Made by a program: the position numbers and the translations under genes. A DNA stretch of 64,000 bases from Mucilaginibacter sp. PAMC 26640 (GTDB taxonomy: Bacteria > Bacteroidota > Bacteroidia > Sphingobacteriales > Sphingobacteriaceae), in assembly GCA_001596135.1 (NCBI GenBank), contig CP014773.1, positions 3,224,001-3,288,000 of the forward strand, in the 5' to 3' direction. The notes under the pieces are model-generated. The model saw nothing but the letters and a program-made list of their open reading frames with translations, was not told where the DNA came from and searched no databases. Positions within the stretch are counted from its first letter, which is position 1. The number at the start of each line of letters is the position of its first letter. Shown here piece by piece: positions 63,271-64,000 of the stretch.

Positions 63271-64000
63271 TTACAAGGTGATGTAAAATTTAGATCCCTC
63301 ACCAACAGTACTTTTAAACTCAATTCTTCCCTCATGACGTTCAATACATTCTTTGGTGAAGCTAAGGCCTAAACCGGTAGACGGTTCTCCGTTGGTGCCT
63401 ATTCTTTGAGCACTGGTGAATTTATTAAATATCTTGGATTGCATATTTTCAGGTATGCCTATCCCCGCATCTACTATTTTTAATATAATATGTTCGTTTT
63501 CCACTTTCGTAGAAACTTTGATGATCGATCCAGGAAGGGAGAATTTAATAGCATTCGACATTACATTATGGACCGCCCGCTTAATTTGCTTCTGATCGAT
63601 TAAACGAACAAAAGGAGTATTACAAATTTCAGATTTTACCTGAATATCTTTAAGCAGGCACAAGCCGTTCTGGGCGTGTATGCACTCCTTGAAAAAATCA
63701 TTCATTTCTGTTGGCTCCAGGTTTAAAGGTTTGTTTTCATCAAGTTCAACAAACAACAAGTCTTCTAAGATATCCATTGCATGATCTGCTGATTGGTTGG
63801 TTAATCTTAACAAATTGTTCTTTTCCTCTTCATCTATCGGTTCACCTAAAAGAACAATAAGTCCCTGTATGTTAGCTATGGGGTTGCGAATATCATGGAT
63901 AACCTTTTGGTAGTTTTGCTTTGCTTCGTTGTTTAAAACAATAAGCCTATCGGTAATACTCCTGACCGATATAACACCGATAAAAACCCCTAAATGAAAT
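63271..64000 (-). CDS. histidine kinase, 5' end cut by window edge
   Basis: A continuous frame of 243 visible residues that runs off the right edge. It begins with a membrane-like run (HLGVFIGVISV), then the phospho-acceptor His in KVIHDIRNPIANIQGL, and the ATPase domain with N-box (HNVMSNAIKFS), G1 (VDAGIGIPENMQSKIF), and G2 (GTNGEPSTGLGLSFTKECI), ending GSKFYITL. The gene is therefore the C-terminal part of a membrane sensor kinase; the signal domain lies outside. No response regulator is in view. Confidence 0.9.
   Translation of the reverse strand, partial: FHLGVFIGVISVRSITDRLIVLNNEAKQNYQKVIHDIRNPIANIQGLIVLLGEPIDEEEKNNLLRLTNQSADHAMDILEDLLFVELDENKPLNLEPTEMNDFFKECIHAQNGLCLLKDIQVKSEICNTPFVRLIDQKQIKRAVHNVMSNAIKFSLPGSIIKVSTKVENEHIILKIVDAGIGIPENMQSKIFNKFTSAQRIGTNGEPSTGLGLSFTKECIERHEGRIEFKSTVGEGSKFYITL

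Noticed and set aside
1..64000. CRISPR arrays, rRNA, tRNA, intact insertion sequences
   Set aside because: None were recognised by eye on either strand; a covariance-model and repeat search would be needed to exclude small ones.

Overview
The window reads as chromosomal DNA of a Bacteroidota bacterium, most likely family Sphingobacteriaceae (Mucilaginibacter- or Pedobacter-like). Supporting signs are a SusC/SusD pair with a FecI/FecR-type sigma and anti-sigma pair, a Gld-type ABC transporter, LytS/LytTR regulators, a CzcA-TolC fusion, an almost complete lack of Shine-Dalgarno sites, and TAnnTTTG-like -7 promoter boxes. The genus is an inference. No rRNA, tRNA, CRISPR array or intact insertion sequence was recognised.

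Layout. 0.4-3.7 kb: a secreted S15/CocE hydrolase and a secreted metallo-beta-lactamase-fold protein. 3.7-6.3 kb: a decayed stretch with a CheB methylesterase remnant fused to a truncated 3-hexulose-6-phosphate synthase and a frameshifted 6-phospho-3-hexuloisomerase (a dead RuMP formaldehyde-fixation pair), beside an intact AraC regulator. 6.5-15.6 kb: small redox and stress-type genes (Crp/Fnr regulator, PPC-domain protein, hydrolase, NTF2-like protein, MDR and SDR oxidoreductases, a single-domain response regulator). 13.5-16.8 kb: a minus-strand operon panB / PanD-like / type II NADH dehydrogenase / SDR, in which the PanD homologue lacks the self-cleaving Gly-Ser. 17-22.7 kb: an AraC regulator, then a TetR-TolC-EmrA-EmrB type multidrug exporter. 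22.7-27.8 kb: zinc alcohol dehydrogenase, FMN reductase, a second PPC/Crp pair, an esterase, a YgiD-type dioxygenase and an ester-cyclase-like protein. 28.4-37.5 kb: an HAE1-type RND efflux operon (unknown protein, outer-membrane protein, TolC, adaptor, a 54-residue membrane microprotein, pump) divergent from a LytS/LytTR two-component system.

37.5-50.8 kb: a frameshifted RRM gene, then a long minus-strand locus: ECF sigma factor, FecR, SusC with an STN domain, SusD, GldA-like ATPase, GldF-GldG fusion and an M16 metallopeptidase. The order suggests signal-controlled uptake of a substrate across the outer membrane with linked transport and proteolysis, perhaps of a peptide; the substrate is unknown. 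50.8-51.8 kb is gene-poor and holds a ParA remnant. 51.8-59.8 kb: a heavy-metal efflux operon (Cys-rich small protein, CzcA-TolC fusion, CusB-like adaptor, P1B-4-like ATPase). 59.9-62.6 kb: mnmH-selD for selenium modification of tRNA, with a convergent methyltransferase. The window ends with decayed fragments and a histidine kinase cut by the window edge.

The strongest candidates for something undescribed are the PanD-like protein that cannot form its pyruvoyl cofactor, the microprotein inside the RND operon, and the SusCD / Gld-ABC / M16 locus.
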